DNA of 64,000 nucleotides, taken from assembly GCF_009720385.1 (NCBI RefSeq), contig NZ_ML769303.1, positions 149,979 through 213,978 on the forward strand, in the 5' to 3' direction. This DNA comes from Catellatospora vulcania (GTDB lineage Bacteria; Actinomycetota; Actinomycetes; Mycobacteriales; Micromonosporaceae). The position numbers and the translations under genes are program-made. Under the pieces are notes generated by a model. That model saw only the letters and a program-made list of their open reading frames with translations. It made no database searches and was not told the DNA's origin. The first letter of the stretch is position 1. Every line of letters begins with the position of its first letter. Positions 1-12,126 of the stretch are shown here, one piece after another.

Positions 1-85
1 GAGCTGGGGGGTGGGGCGTCGTGGCCAAACCGCGGGGGCCCCGCCGCACCCCCGGGGTCCCGGGGGGCCGCCCAGCCCTGCTGGA

Positions 86-1729
<1,644 letters not shown>

Positions 1730-1776
1730 GGCTCTCCCTTAATGATTGACACCTATCCCCCCGATGCGGCCAAACA

Positions 1777-1831
1777 TTAAGTTAACTTTCCTTAAAATGG
1801 AAGAGCGTTTACCTAAAAGGTCCTTTAAGGT
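1777..1831 (-). promoter_or_regulatory. AT-rich palindromic region upstream of chitinase
   Basis: In very GC-rich surroundings this stretch holds TTAAGTTAACTTTCCTTAA (1777-1795) and a second near-palindrome built on AAAGG-T-CCTTT (about 1813-1829). It lies 50-100 bp upstream of the chitinase start. The position and symmetry suggest operator sites for a carbohydrate-responsive regulator. Which regulator is unknown; it does not match the Streptomyces DasR box. Confidence 0.45.
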
Positions 1832-1847
1832 GCTCTGAGCAGCGGTT

Positions 1848-2423
1848 TCAGGCCGCGTTGGTGATCTCCACTCCGGACTCGCGGAGCGCGGTCAGCGCGA
1901 GCTCCGTCGATTCCGGGGCGACGCCGGCGGTCAGGTCGAGCAGCACCGTGGTCGCGAAGCCCTCCCGGGCCGCGTCGAGCGCGGTCGCGCGTACACAGTG
2001 GTCGGTGGCGATGCCCACCACGTCCACCTCGGTCACGTCGCGCATGCGCAGCCAGGCCGCCAGCCCGATGCCGCTGCTCTGCCCCTCGAACCCGGAGTAC
2101 GCCGCGGCGTACTCACCCTTGAGGAAGATCGCCTCGATCCGGTCGGTGTCCAGCGCGGGGTGGAACTGCTCGCCGAAGGTGTCCGCCACGCAGTGCACCG
2201 GCCAGCTGCTGGAGAAGTCCGGCGGATTGCCGAAGTGGCCACCCGGGTCCTGGTGGTGGTCCTTGGTCGCGACGATGTGGTCCCAGCGGCGCGGCGAAGC
2301 GCCCTCGTCCGCGGCCAGGTGCGCCGAGACTCCGGCCGCCACCGCCGCCCCGCCCGCCACCGGCAGCGAGCCGCCCTCGCAGAAGTCGTTCTGCACGTCG
2401 ACGATGATCAGTGCGCGGGCCAT
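1848..2423 (-). CDS. pncA: Nicotinamidase / pyrazinamidase
   Basis: Cytoplasmic isochorismatase-fold amidase that converts nicotinamide to nicotinate and ammonia in NAD salvage. The catalytic triad is visible as Asp9 (IVDVQNDF), Lys102 (LKGEYAAAY) and Cys143 ([12 protein letters not shown]). An Asp/His cluster near [11 protein letters not shown] fits the metal site. The ATG at 2423 is chosen because GGGGAGG lies 8 nt upstream and the family begins [13 protein letters not shown]; an upstream in-frame start at 2498 adds 25 unlikely residues. The product is 191 aa, typical. It follows pncB on the same strand with a 78-bp gap, so the two probably form one salvage unit. Confidence 0.94.
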   Translation of the reverse strand: MARALIIVDVQNDFCEGGSLPVAGGAAVAAGVSAHLAADEGASPRRWDHIVATKDHHQDPGGHFGNPPDFSSSWPVHCVADTFGEQFHPALDTDRIEAIFLKGEYAAAYSGFEGQSSGIGLAAWLRMRDVTEVDVVGIATDHCVRATALDAAREGFATTVLLDLTAGVAPESTELALTALRESGVEITNAA

Positions 2424-2501
2424 AGCCGCCTCCCCGGACAGACAACGGTGGTGCCTTCCACCGCCCATCATGCTGCTCCGGTCACGGCCGTCCCGCAACG
2501 A

Positions 2502-3800
2502 TCACGTGGCGGTGGTCACCGTCACCGGCACAGCCGGGTCCCCGGCGGACAGCTTCAGGCCCTCCCACGGGATCGTGATCAGACAGTCGCGCAGGTGGGC
2601 CCGGCTGTCGGCCAGGGTAGGCAGGTCCGCGGCGAACTCGCCGCCGCGCACGAACGGGCGCTGCAGCAACCGGTCGCCGGGCTGTGCCGGGGGAGTCGCC
2701 AGCTGCGCGAGCACGATCTCCTCGACCGCGGTGCCGGTCGGCTTGTGCCGGCGGTACGCCGTCTTGCGCCCGCCGACGGTGGCCTTGTTCTCGGAGCGCT
2801 TCACCACCGGGCGGCCGTCCACTTCGACCAGCTTGTAGACCAGGCCCGCGGTCGGCGCGCCCGAGCCGGTCACCACCGCGGTGCCCGCTCCGTACACGTC
2901 GACCGGCTCGGCGGCCAGGGCGGCGATGGCGTACTCGTCGAGGTCGCCGCTGACGACGATCTTCACGTCCGGCGCGCCCAGCTCGTCGAGCAGCGTGCGC
3001 GACTGGGCCGCCAGCACCGACAGGTCGCCCGAGTCGATGCGCACCGCGCGCAGGCCGGGCCCGGCGACCGCGATCGCGTTGCGGATGCCCTGGCTGATGT
3101 CGTACGTGTCGACCAGCAGCGTGGTCTGCTCGCCCAGCGCCGCGACCTGCGAGGCGAACGCGGCCTTCTCGTCGTCGTGCAGCAGGGTGAAGGCGTGGGC
3201 TGCGGTGCCCGCGGTCGGGATGCCGTAGCGAAGTCCCGCGGCCAGGTTCGAGGTCGAGGCGAAGCCGGCCAGGTAGGCGGCGCGGGCGGAGGCCACCGCG
3301 GCCTCCTCGTGCGCGCGGCGCGAGCCCATCTCGATCAGCGGGCGGCCCCGGGCCGCGGTGACCATGCGGGCCGCGGCGGCGGCGATCGCGCAGTCGTGGT
3401 TGAGGATCGACAGGATCAGCGTCTCCAGCACCACACACTCGGCGAACGTGCCGGTCACCGTGACGATGGGGGAGCCGGGGAAGAAGAGCTCGCCCTCGGC
3501 GTACCCGTCGAGGTCGCCGCGGAAGCGGTAGTCGGTCAGCCAGGCCGCCGTCTGCTCGTCGACGACGCCCTTGTCACGCAGGAAGTCGACCTCGTCCGGG
3601 TGAAATCTGAACTCGGCGAGCTGCTCCAGCAGGCGGCCGGTCCCGGCGACCACGCCGTAGCGGCGGCCCTGCGGCAGCCGCCGCGCGAAGACTTCGAAGA
3701 CGCTGCGGCGGTGGGCAGTGCCGTCGCGCAGCGCTGCGCTGATCATGGTCAGCTCGTAGTGGTCTGTCAGCAGACTCGGCGCCCCAGCATGCATCCCCAC
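2502..3800 (-). CDS. pncB: Nicotinate phosphoribosyltransferase
   Basis: Makes nicotinate mononucleotide from nicotinate and PRPP, the step after PncA in NAD salvage. The N-terminal [10 protein letters not shown] and internal blocks such as [19 protein letters not shown] and VRIDSGD are hallmarks of the family. The product is 432 aa, full length. The start is either GTG 3800 or ATG 3794 ([17 protein letters not shown]); AGGG lies just upstream of both. It is divergent from clpS, the same arrangement as pncB1 (Rv1330c) and clpS (Rv1331) in Mycobacterium. Confidence 0.94.
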   Translation of the reverse strand: MGMHAGAPSLLTDHYELTMISAALRDGTAHRRSVFEVFARRLPQGRRYGVVAGTGRLLEQLAEFRFHPDEVDFLRDKGVVDEQTAAWLTDYRFRGDLDGYAEGELFFPGSPIVTVTGTFAECVVLETLILSILNHDCAIAAAAARMVTAARGRPLIEMGSRRAHEEAAVASARAAYLAGFASTSNLAAGLRYGIPTAGTAAHAFTLLHDDEKAAFASQVAALGEQTTLLVDTYDISQGIRNAIAVAGPGLRAVRIDSGDLSVLAAQSRTLLDELGAPDVKIVVSGDLDEYAIAALAAEPVDVYGAGTAVVTGSGAPTAGLVYKLVEVDGRPVVKRSENKATVGGRKTAYRRHKPTGTAVEEIVLAQLATPPAQPGDRLLQRPFVRGGEFAADLPTLADSRAHLRDCLITIPWEGLKLSAGDPAVPVTVTTAT

Positions 3801-3816
3801 ACCCTATGGCCTAGCC

Positions 3817-3883
3817 CGATCTTGTGCGGTGTCCCCCGTGCGCCGTGGTCGTGGCCTGGCCGCGGCCGATCCCCACAAGATCG
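3817..3883. repeat. Palindromic element A-like copy (divergent)
   Basis: Ten-bp inverted arms CGATCTTGTG (3817-3826) and CACAAGATCG (3874-3883) enclose a GC-rich core of 47 bp. The arms match the ends of the element A copies at 10727, 12222 and 16323, but the interior is unrelated. It occupies the pncB-clpS intergenic space. Confidence 0.6.
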
Positions 3884-3940
3884 TTTGAAGCTCGTCAGGA
3901 CGGCACTTCCTCGTGCCTGTGTGTTGCCCGAATCAACTCG

Positions 3941-3946
3941 TAGGAT
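3941..3946 (+). promoter_or_regulatory. TAGGAT -10 box, leaderless clpS
   Basis: TAGGAT ends exactly 7 nt before GTG 3954. This is the spacing at which transcription would begin on the start codon. The same layout recurs at many genes here (see findings). Confidence 0.55.
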
Positions 3947-3953
3947 GGGGGAC

Positions 3954-4247
3954 GTGACCGCCGCCCCACAGACAGTTCCGGTTGATAAACCGGACATAGA
4001 CGAAGCGTCGGAATTCGCCCGACCCTGGGTCACCATCGTGCACAACGATCCGGTGAACCTGATGAGCTACGTGACCTGGGTTTTCCAGCAGCTCTTCGGT
4101 TACAGCAGGGACAAGGCCGAACTGCTGATGCTCGACGTGCACCAGAAGGGCCGTGCCGTCGTCTCGGCGGGGGCCCGCGAGCGCATGGAGCACGACGCCA
4201 GCAGGCTGCATACGTACGGCCTGTGGGCCACGGTCGACCGACAGTGA
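3954..4247 (+). CDS. clpS: ClpS, ClpC/ClpA protease adaptor
   Basis: Small adaptor that docks on the N-domain of the Clp ATPase and delivers N-degron substrates. The ClpS core is clear: [20 protein letters not shown], then a VHQKGRAVV strand and the [19 protein letters not shown] tail. GTG 3954 gives 97 aa and suits a leaderless transcript; an ATG at 3945 would add three residues and overlaps the -10 box, so it is less likely. It is followed 10 bp later by the DUF2017 gene, as in Mycobacterium (Rv1331-Rv1332). Confidence 0.9.
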   Translation: MTAAPQTVPVDKPDIDEASEFARPWVTIVHNDPVNLMSYVTWVFQQLFGYSRDKAELLMLDVHQKGRAVVSAGARERMEHDASRLHTYGLWATVDRQ

Positions 4248-4257
4248 GCGAGCGCGC

Positions 4258-4773
4258 ATGACGATCTTCCGCAGAGTCGGCGCGGAGTGCGTGGCGGACT
4301 TTCGCGAGGACGAGGTACGGGTGCTGCGCAAGGTCGCCGAAGAGGTCGTCGGTCTGCTGACCGACGGCTTCGACCGCGAGGACCCCGTCGTCGGGAGACT
4401 GTTCCCCGACGTGTACCCCGAGGACGTCAAGAACTCCGCCGAGTTCCGGCGCTTCACCGAGGGCGACCTGAAGACCGCGAAGATCGACCAGGCCGGCGCG
4501 GTGCTGGCCGGGCTGCCCGAGGCCGGCAAGGGCGAGGTGCGCCTCGACACCGAGTCCGCCGAGGCGTGGCTGCGGGCCATCAACGACGCCCGGCTCGCGC
4601 TCGGCATCCGGCTGGAGCTGACCGACGACACGGTGGTGGAGTACGAGCTGGAGGAGGCGCTGGAGCAGGACGCCGGCTCGGCGCGGGTGTTCCAGCTCAG
4701 CGTCTACTCGTACCTCGGCTACCTCCAGGAGTCCCTGCTGGAGGCCGTCATCGGCGCCGACTTCCGGCGCTGA
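4258..4773 (+). CDS. DUF2017 family protein
   Basis: Conserved actinobacterial cytoplasmic protein of unknown function, 171 aa, matching the DUF2017 family found directly after clpS (Rv1332 in M. tuberculosis). It is rich in charged residues and has no signal peptide or membrane segment. ATG 4258 lies 10 bp after the clpS stop, so the pair is probably co-transcribed. It ends 64 bp before the mec start. A role linked to ClpS is suggested only by gene order. Confidence 0.85.
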   Translation: MTIFRRVGAECVADFREDEVRVLRKVAEEVVGLLTDGFDREDPVVGRLFPDVYPEDVKNSAEFRRFTEGDLKTAKIDQAGAVLAGLPEAGKGEVRLDTESAEAWLRAINDARLALGIRLELTDDTVVEYELEEALEQDAGSARVFQLSVYSYLGYLQESLLEAVIGADFRR

Positions 4774-4824
4774 CGCGCTGCATGGCGCGGGTCACAGGGC
4801 TGTTCGCGGACGGGTGCGGATCGG

Positions 4825-4830
4825 TAGGCT
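4825..4830 (+). promoter_or_regulatory. TAGGCT -10 box, leaderless mec
   Basis: TAGGCT ends 7 nt before GTG 4838. No ribosome site is visible at that start, which fits a leaderless transcript. Confidence 0.5.
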
Positions 4831-4837
4831 GGTCGCC

Positions 4838-5353
4838 GTGCTGACCATCCACAGGGAGATCATCGAGGCGATCGTCGCCCACGCCCGCCGGGACCACCCG
4901 GACGAGGCCTGCGGTGTCGTCGCCGGTCCCGTGGGCTCGGACGCGCCGGCGCGGCACATCCCGATGGAGAACGCCGAGCGTTCCACCACGTTCTACCGCT
5001 TCGACTCGACGGAGCAGCTGCGCGTGTGGCGGGAGATGGACGACCTCGACGAGGAGCCGGTGGTGATCTACCACTCGCACACGGCGACGGAGCCGTACCC
5101 CTCGCGCACCGACATCTCCTACGCGGGCGAACCGAACGCCCACTACCTTCTCGTCTCGACCCGCGACCCGCAGACCGCGGAGATCCGCTCGTTCCGCATT
5201 CTGGACGGGCAGGTGTCCGAAGAGCCGGTCCAGCTCGTTGGTGAGAGTATGGACGCCATGCGGAGCTACGAGGAGAACGGCGACCCGCACGCCGTGCAGT
5301 CGTTCATGTTCGGGCAGAGCCCGGCGGCGGTGGACTACGAGTGTCAGCGCTGA
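4838..5353 (+). CDS. mec: Mec+ JAMM metallopeptidase
   Basis: Zinc JAMM/MPN+ peptidase (M67). In Mycobacterium, Mec+ (Rv1334) releases cysteine from the CysO-cysteine adduct. The JAMM signature is intact from this start: Glu23 (PDEACGVVAG), then His79-Ser-His81-x7-Ser89-x2-Asp92. The GTG at 4838 starts at the conserved VLTIHREIIEAIV; an upstream GTG at 4814 adds eight unlikely residues. The product is 171 aa. It lies 65 bp upstream of cysO and before cysM, the same order as Rv1334-Rv1336. Because the CysO here has a C-terminal tail, this enzyme may also do the maturation cut. Confidence 0.92.
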   Translation: MLTIHREIIEAIVAHARRDHPDEACGVVAGPVGSDAPARHIPMENAERSTTFYRFDSTEQLRVWREMDDLDEEPVVIYHSHTATEPYPSRTDISYAGEPNAHYLLVSTRDPQTAEIRSFRILDGQVSEEPVQLVGESMDAMRSYEENGDPHAVQSFMFGQSPAAVDYECQR

Positions 5354-5418
5354 GCTGATCTCGCGCTTGGTCCCGACTACCGTCCGTTCGACTTTTCTTC
5401 TTTCAGGAGTTCTCTGCC

Positions 5419-6874
<1,456 letters not shown>

Positions 6875-6956
6875 CCGCCGCGCCGCCGCCGACCGCGTTC
6901 ATCATGAACTTGTGGACGTGTTCGACGGCGTGTCGCCACCTGGCGCCGTGATCGAA

Positions 6957-6991
6957 AAAGAGCCCGACCGGGTTGACCGGTCGGGCTCTTT
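6957..6991. terminator. Bidirectional intrinsic terminator
   Basis: Perfect 15-bp stem AAAGAGCCCGACCGG / CCGGTCGGGCTCTTT with a 5-nt loop and T-runs on both sides. It serves cysM (+) and the membrane protein gene at 7014 (-). Confidence 0.9.
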
Positions 6992-7013
6992 CGTGTTCGT
7001 GAGTGCCAGGGAT

Positions 7014-7505
7014 TCAGAGGGTGGTGTAGGCGAGGGTGATGTTCGTCAGGAGGAGGAAGGTGGAGATGGTGAAGAGGATGAGGGGGAGGCGGAAGCGGTG
7101 GATCGCGGCGAAACCGGCGGCGATCGCGACGATGCCGAGCACTCCGATGGTCAGGGCGGTGGGCGCGTACCAGGTGGGCACGTCGAGGTTCGTGGCCAGC
7201 GCGACGGCCAGGCGGCCGCCGGGGATCAGGCCGAGGAAGCCCAGCGCGGCGGCCCAGGCGCACAGGCCCAGCAGCCGACCGGTACGCGGGGACGGGTCGT
7301 CCTCGCCGGGCAGCCGGAACCGCGACGTCACGGCGGTGCGCAGCCCGGTGCCCGCGCCGTCCTGGTCGTCGGGTGCGGTGCGCGCCGACGGCATGGCGGC
7401 AGGCTCGTCACTGGCAGTGCCCGGCGGGTTGCCGGCGGTGCCGGCCGGCGCCGCCGTGGCGAGGACGCCGTCGGCGTCGCGCTCGGAGTTCGACTCAGTA
7501 CGCAC
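7014..7505 (-). CDS. Small membrane protein, three TM segments
   Basis: Unrecognised protein of 163 aa from GTG 7505 (AGAGGA lies 12 nt upstream); ATG 7394 is an alternative giving 126 aa. The N-terminal half is disordered and Ala/Asp/Pro-rich. The C-terminal half has three hydrophobic segments: GLCAWAAALGFLGLIPGG, PTALTIGVLGIVAIAAGF and LPLILFTISTFLLLTNI. It occupies the slot where Mycobacterium has Rv1337 (a rhomboid), but it is on the opposite strand and has no rhomboid catalytic motif. Function unknown. Confidence 0.65.
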   Translation of the reverse strand: MRTESNSERDADGVLATAAPAGTAGNPPGTASDEPAAMPSARTAPDDQDGAGTGLRTAVTSRFRLPGEDDPSPRTGRLLGLCAWAAALGFLGLIPGGRLAVALATNLDVPTWYAPTALTIGVLGIVAIAAGFAAIHRFRLPLILFTISTFLLLTNITLAYTTL

Positions 7506-7659
7506 TGTGCTCGCCAATCCTCTGCCTGACCTGCCCGTTGATCGGGCCGTGCACTGAGTGCAACGGTCTTCGGCGACGGTCCGTAACGGCAGGCTGATTA
7601 CCGTGTCACGTTCGCGACATCTCGGAACGGACCGTTCCCCTGAAGGGGGGTTGGCCAAG

Positions 7660-7665
7660 TAGGCT
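7660..7665 (+). promoter_or_regulatory. TAGGCT -10 box, leaderless murI
   Basis: TAGGCT ends 7 nt before GTG 7673, with no Shine-Dalgarno sequence between. Confidence 0.55.
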
Positions 7666-7672
7666 GCGCAGC

Positions 7673-8467
7673 GTGACGGACGCGCCGATCGGCATCTTCG
7701 ACTCGGGGGTCGGTGGGCTGACGGTGGCCCGCGCCATTCTCGACCAGTTGCCTCATGAACGCGTCGTCTACATGGCCGACACGGCACACGTGCCGTACGG
7801 GCCCAAGCCACTGGCCGACGTGCGCGCCTACGCCCTCGACTGCTTGGACGCCCTCGTCGAGCGCGGCGCGAAGATGCTGGTCATCGCCTGCAACACCGCC
7901 TCCGCCGCCTGCCTGCACGACGCGCGCGAGCGTTACGCCGTGCCCGTCGTCGAGGTGATCCGCCCGGCCGTGCGACGTGCCGTGGCCGCCACGCGCAACG
8001 GCAGGGTCGGTGTCATCGGCACCACGGCTACGATCAACTCAGGGGCGTACCAGGACTCGTTCGCCGCCGCGCCGCACCTGTCGGTGACCGCGGCGGCCTG
8101 CCCGCAGTTCGTCGGGCTGGTGGAGCGGGGAGTGACGTCCGGCCGGGCGCTGCTCGGCCTGGCCAGCGCCTACCTGGAGCCGCTACAGCGGGCCCAGGTG
8201 GACACGCTGGTGCTGGGTTGCACGCACTATCCGCTGCTCACCGGTGTGATCAGCCTCGTGATGGGGGATCAGGTGACCCTGGTGTCGAGCGCGGACGAGA
8301 CCGCACGCGACGTCTACCGCGTCCTCGTGGAGCGCGACCTGCTGCGCCCGGACGACGCCCCGACTCCCGCGCACGAGCTGCTGTGCACCGGAGACCAGGA
8401 GATCTTCGACCGGCTGGCGAAGCGGTTCCTCGGATCCGCGCTGGACCCTGCGGGAGCGCGGGCATGA
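7673..8467 (+). CDS. murI: Glutamate racemase
   Basis: Makes D-glutamate for peptidoglycan. The two catalytic cysteines are Cys73 ([10 protein letters not shown]) and Cys183 ([10 protein letters not shown]), with the N-terminal substrate loop [12 protein letters not shown]. The product is 264 aa, full length. It starts at GTG 7673 behind a TAGGCT box. The gene order murI - metallo-hydrolase - rph - rdgB is conserved with Rv1338-Rv1341. Confidence 0.95.
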   Translation: MTDAPIGIFDSGVGGLTVARAILDQLPHERVVYMADTAHVPYGPKPLADVRAYALDCLDALVERGAKMLVIACNTASAACLHDARERYAVPVVEVIRPAVRRAVAATRNGRVGVIGTTATINSGAYQDSFAAAPHLSVTAAACPQFVGLVERGVTSGRALLGLASAYLEPLQRAQVDTLVLGCTHYPLLTGVISLVMGDQVTLVSSADETARDVYRVLVERDLLRPDDAPTPAHELLCTGDQEIFDRLAKRFLGSALDPAGARA

Positions 8468-8503
8468 GCGAGCGAAGCGAGCGAAACATGGGCCTCGTGC
8501 CTT

Positions 8504-8536
8504 ATGCCGATTCTCCGCGGAGCGGAGAATCGGCAT
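8504..8536 (+). promoter_or_regulatory. Perfect hairpin enclosing SD and start codon
   Basis: A 15-bp perfect inverted repeat, ATGCCGATTCTCCGC (8504-8518) and its complement (8522-8536), with a 3-nt loop. The right arm holds the GGAG ribosome site and the first two bases of the ATG at 8535. If folded in mRNA it would mask the start of the downstream hydrolase. Confidence 0.6.
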
Positions 8537-9281
8537 GAGATTGACTGTCCTCGGCTGCGCGGGCAGCTTCCCCGGGCCGGAGTCGGCCTGCTCGGCGTAT
8601 CTGGTGGAGGCGGACGGGTTCCGGCTCCTGCTGGACTTCGGCACCGGCTCGCTGTCGGCGCTGCAGCGCTACGCGAGCCTGAAGTCGGTCGACGCGATCC
8701 TGCTCAGCCACCTGCACTGCGACCACATGCTGGACGCCTGCTCGTACGTGGTGGTGCGCCGGTACGCACCGGACGGGCCGTACCCGCCGATCCCGGTCTA
8801 CGCGCCCGCGGGCGCGCCGGAGCGCATCGCCACCGCGTACAGCTTGGACGAGGGTCCGCTGGACGACGTCTACACGTTCTATGCGCTCCAGCCGGGCAGC
8901 TTCCCGATCGGGCCGTTCCAGGTCAGCGTGGACCGGGTCAACCATCCGGTGGAGACGTACGGCGTGCGCCTGGAGCACGAGGGGCGGGTGCTGGCGTACT
9001 CGGGTGACACCGCGGTCTGCGACGCGCTGCTGCGGCTGGCCCAGGGGGCGGACCTGTTCCTGTGCGAGGCGAGCTATCTCGACGGCGTGGACAATCCGCC
9101 GGACCTGCACCTGACCGGCGGCGAGGCGGGCGAGATCGCGACCAAGGCGGGGGTACGCCGGCTGCTGCTGACGCATCTGGTCACCGCGTGGGGCTCGGAG
9201 GCGGAGACGCTGAACAACGCCGCCGCCACGTTCGCCGGACCCGTCGAGATCGTCCGCCCCGGTGCCCGGTACGAAGTTTGA
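8535..9281 (+). CDS. MBL-fold hydrolase, Rv1339-like
   Basis: Metallo-beta-lactamase-fold hydrolase of 248 aa. The zinc motif HLHCDH is at residues 59-64, followed by SGDTAVCD and the C-terminal LLLTHL histidine. The position between murI and rph matches Rv1339 of M. tuberculosis, which has been described as an atypical class II cAMP phosphodiesterase; that substrate is inferred by orthology only. ATG 8535 with GGAG 7 nt upstream. The start region is buried in a hairpin with the murI-distal sequence, so translation may depend on upstream ribosomes. Confidence 0.88.
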   Translation: MRLTVLGCAGSFPGPESACSAYLVEADGFRLLLDFGTGSLSALQRYASLKSVDAILLSHLHCDHMLDACSYVVVRRYAPDGPYPPIPVYAPAGAPERIATAYSLDEGPLDDVYTFYALQPGSFPIGPFQVSVDRVNHPVETYGVRLEHEGRVLAYSGDTAVCDALLRLAQGADLFLCEASYLDGVDNPPDLHLTGGEAGEIATKAGVRRLLLTHLVTAWGSEAETLNNAAATFAGPVEIVRPGARYEV

Positions 9282-9286
9282 CCCCA

Positions 9287-9292
9287 TAGGGT
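9287..9292 (+). promoter_or_regulatory. TAGGGT -10 box, leaderless rph
   Basis: TAGGGT ends 7 nt before ATG 9300. Confidence 0.5.
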
Positions 9293-9299
9293 GGGTCGC

Positions 9300-10076
9300 A
9301 TGACCAGACCTGATGGCCGTGCGGCCGACCAGCTCCGCCCGGTCACGCTGACGCGGAGCTGGAGCATGCATCCCGAGGGCTCCGTGCTGGTGGAGTTCGG
9401 CAACACCCGGGTGCTGTGCACCGCGAGCGTCACCGAGGGCGTGCCGCGCTGGCGCAAGGGCACCGGCCAGGGCTGGGTCACCGCCGAGTACGCGATGCTG
9501 CCGCGGGCCACGACGACCCGGTCCGACCGGGAGAGCGTCAAGGGCAAGGTCGGCGGGCGTACCCAGGAGATCTCCCGCCTGATCGGCCGCGCGCTGCGGG
9601 CCTGCGTGAACCTCAAGGCGCTGGGCGAGAACTCGATCGTCATCGACTGCGACGTGCTGCAGGCCGACGGCGGCACCCGCACCGCCGCGATCACCGGCTC
9701 GTACGTGGCCCTGCACGACGCGGTGAGCTGGCTGGCCGCCAAGAACATGCTGACCCGCAAGCAGACCGTGGAGACCACGCTGCACCGCTCGATCGCCGCG
9801 GTGAGCGTCGGCATCGTCAGCGGCGAGCCGCGCCTCGACCTCTGCTACGAAGAGGACGTGACGGCCGCGGTCGACATGAACGTAGTCTGCACCGGCACCG
9901 GGGACTTCGTCGAGGTCCAGGGCACCGGTGAGGACGGCGTCTTCGACCGCAAGCAGCTCAACGCCCTGCTCGACCTGGCCGTTGCGGGCTGCGAGACGCT
10001 GACCACGCTCCAGCGCCAGACGCTGGGACTGCCCACACTCGACGCGGCCGGGCTGCTGGAGGTGTTCCGCAAGTGA
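9300..10076 (+). CDS. rph: Ribonuclease PH
   Basis: Phosphorolytic 3'-5' exoribonuclease that trims tRNA 3' ends. Family blocks are intact: [13 protein letters not shown] at the N-terminus, [28 protein letters not shown] and the phosphate-site [18 protein letters not shown]. The product is 258 aa. ATG 9300 follows a TAGGGT box. Its last 4 bases overlap the rdgB start (GTGA), so the two are translationally coupled. Confidence 0.96.
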   Translation: MTRPDGRAADQLRPVTLTRSWSMHPEGSVLVEFGNTRVLCTASVTEGVPRWRKGTGQGWVTAEYAMLPRATTTRSDRESVKGKVGGRTQEISRLIGRALRACVNLKALGENSIVIDCDVLQADGGTRTAAITGSYVALHDAVSWLAAKNMLTRKQTVETTLHRSIAAVSVGIVSGEPRLDLCYEEDVTAAVDMNVVCTGTGDFVEVQGTGEDGVFDRKQLNALLDLAVAGCETLTTLQRQTLGLPTLDAAGLLEVFRK

Positions 10077-10696
10077 AGCTCCTGCTCGCCACGCGCAACG
10101 TCAAGAAGCTCGACGAGCTGCGCCGCATCCTGGCCGCCTCGCCGGAGCTGCTCCAGGTCGAGCTGGTCGGCCTCGACGACGTCCCGCCGTACGTCGAGGT
10201 CCCCGAGACCGGCCTGACCTTCGCGGAGAACGCGCTGCTCAAGGCGCGTGAGGGTGCCAAGCACACCGGCCTGCCCACGGTCGCCGACGACTCCGGGCTG
10301 GCCGTGGACGCGCTCAACGGCATGCCCGGCGTGCTCAGCGCCCGCTGGTCCGGCAAGCACGGCGACGACCGCGCCAATCTGGACCTGGTGCTGGCGCAGA
10401 TCGGCGACGTGCCCGACGAGCACCGCGGCGCGGCGTTCGTCTGCGCGGCGGCCCTGGTGCTGCCCGGCGGCGGTTCCTCGCCGAACGGCCGCGAACACCT
10501 GGTCAGCGGCAAGATGGCGGGCCGGCTGCTGCGCGCCCCCCGCGGCGAGAACGGCTTCGGCTACGACCCCATCTTCGTGGCCGAGGGCAACACCCGCACC
10601 AACGCCGAACTCGAACCCGCCGAAAAAGACGCCATCAGCCACCGCGGAAAAGCCTTCCGCGCCCTCGCCGCCGTCGTCGCCAAAAACCTCTCCTGA
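10073..10696 (+). CDS. rdgB: dITP/XTP pyrophosphatase
   Basis: Ham1/RdgB pyrophosphatase that removes deaminated purine nucleotides. N-terminal [15 protein letters not shown], the [13 protein letters not shown] metal/catalytic block and GFGYDPIFV are all present. The product is 207 aa. GTG 10073 overlaps the rph stop by 4 bp. An element A copy begins 30 bp after its stop and may act as the transcript end. Confidence 0.95.
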   Translation: MKLLLATRNVKKLDELRRILAASPELLQVELVGLDDVPPYVEVPETGLTFAENALLKAREGAKHTGLPTVADDSGLAVDALNGMPGVLSARWSGKHGDDRANLDLVLAQIGDVPDEHRGAAFVCAAALVLPGGGSSPNGREHLVSGKMAGRLLRAPRGENGFGYDPIFVAEGNTRTNAELEPAEKDAISHRGKAFRALAAVVAKNLS

Positions 10697-10726
10697 CCCA
10701 CCGACCCCTGCCTCCCTCCCCCCGGG

Positions 10727-10803
10727 GCGGCGATCTTGCGTGGGTCGTGGGTACGACACACTCGAACCGGGCATATCCCTAACAGTTCGTGCAAGATCGT
10801 CGC
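10727..10803. repeat. Palindromic element A, copy 2
   Basis: Ends GCGGCGATCTTGC (10727-10739) and GCAAGATCGTCGC (10791-10803) are inverted with one mismatch. The interior shares a near-identical stretch, GGGCATATCCCTAACAGTTCG, in part with the copy inside hutF. It lies between rdgB and the monooxygenase gene; the ribosome site of the latter begins just after it. Confidence 0.85.
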
Positions 10804-10821
10804 GATCATGAGGAGCGGGGC

Positions 10822-12039
10822 GTGGCGGAGCGGGAGTCGCGGGCGCAGGTCTGCGTGGTGGGGAGTGGGCCGGCGGGGTTGATGCTGGCGTTTCTGCTGG
10901 CGCGGTTAGGGACCGAGGTCGTGCTGCTGGAGAAGCACGCCGACTTCTTCCGGGACTTCCGAGGGGACACGATCCATCCGTCCACCCTGGACGTGCTGGA
11001 CGAGCTGGGGCTCGGCGAGGAGATCGCCAAGCTACCGGGGCGGCGTGAGCCCGGGGTGACGGTCTCGTTCGACGACGGGAACTACCAGGTCGGCGACTTC
11101 ACCCGGCTGCGCAAGCCGCACAACTACCTGCTGATCCTGCCCCAGTGGGACTTCCTGGACCTGATCGCGGCCGAGGCCGCCAAGCTGCCGGGGTTCACGC
11201 TGCTGCGCTCGACCGAGGCGGTCGACGTGCTTCGGGACGAGACCGGGCGGGTCACCGGGGTCGCGGCGATCGGCCCCGACGGGGCCGCGGTGCGGGTGTA
11301 CGCGGAGCTGACAGTGGCCTGTGACGGGCGGTCCTCGGTGATCCGGGACAGGCTCGGGCTGGTGCCGGTGGACTTCGGTGCGCCGATGGACGTGCTCTGG
11401 TTCCGGATCTCACGGGAGCCCGGCGACCCGGAAGGGCTGCTCGGCCGGGTCGGGGCGGGCGCGATGCTGGTCATGATCGATCGGCACGACTACTACCAGT
11501 GCGGGTACGTCATTCCGAAAGGCGGCTACGCCCGGGTGCAGTCCGAAGGGCTGGACGGGTTCCGGCGACGGGTCGCGGGGCTCGCGCCACCGACGGCGTC
11601 GGGCCGGGTCGGTGAGATCACCTCGTGGGACCAGTTGCATCTGCTGACGGTGCAGGTCAACCGGCTGGAGAAGTGGCACGTGCCCGGTGCGCTGTGCATC
11701 GGCGACGCCGCGCACGCGATGAGCCCGGTGGGCGGCGTCGGGATCAACCTCGCGGTGCAGGACGCGGTCGCCACGGCCCGGCTACTCGGCCCGAAGCTCC
11801 GGGCGGGCCGGTTGCGCACCGAGGACCTCGACCTGGTCCGCAAGCGCCGCATGTTCCCGACCCGGGTGACCCAGCGCGCCCAGCGCGTCGCCCAGAGCCG
11901 CCTGGTCGGCGCGGTGCTCCGCGCCGAATCCCCGATCAAGGCCCCCGGCGTGCTGAAACTCTTCCAGCGCTTCCCCGCCCTGCAGGCCGTCCCGGCCCGC
12001 CTCGTCGGCCGCGGCGTCCGCCCCGAACACGTCGCCTGA
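10822..12039 (+). CDS. FAD-dependent monooxygenase
   Basis: Flavoprotein of the PHBH-like aromatic hydroxylase family, 405 aa. The Rossmann FAD motif VVGSGPAGLMLAFLLARLG is N-terminal, followed by the DG motif (ACDGRSSVIRDRLG) and the GD motif (CIGDAAHAMSPVGGVGINLA). GTG 10822 is preferred because AGGAG lies 6 nt upstream; a start at 10789 would fall in the repeat. It stands alone, so the substrate cannot be deduced. Confidence 0.88.
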   Translation: MAERESRAQVCVVGSGPAGLMLAFLLARLGTEVVLLEKHADFFRDFRGDTIHPSTLDVLDELGLGEEIAKLPGRREPGVTVSFDDGNYQVGDFTRLRKPHNYLLILPQWDFLDLIAAEAAKLPGFTLLRSTEAVDVLRDETGRVTGVAAIGPDGAAVRVYAELTVACDGRSSVIRDRLGLVPVDFGAPMDVLWFRISREPGDPEGLLGRVGAGAMLVMIDRHDYYQCGYVIPKGGYARVQSEGLDGFRRRVAGLAPPTASGRVGEITSWDQLHLLTVQVNRLEKWHVPGALCIGDAAHAMSPVGGVGINLAVQDAVATARLLGPKLRAGRLRTEDLDLVRKRRMFPTRVTQRAQRVAQSRLVGAVLRAESPIKAPGVLKLFQRFPALQAVPARLVGRGVRPEHVA

Positions 12040-12126
12040 CACACCGCCGGTCGCAACGTTAGCCGCGGCGGGCGGCGCGCTCCGTCAGGCGCGACGGGTG
12101 GCGCGCCCTCCGGCAGGCGCGACGAT

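Noticed and set aside
1998-3944. Upstream part of a long plus-strand frame that ends in ClpS
   Set aside because: Only the last about 100 codons are ClpS; the rest is antisense to pncA and pncB.
8465-8486. GAGCGAGCGAAGCGAGCG tract after murI
   Set aside because: A short GC-rich motif often seen around actinobacterial start and stop sites; no supported function.
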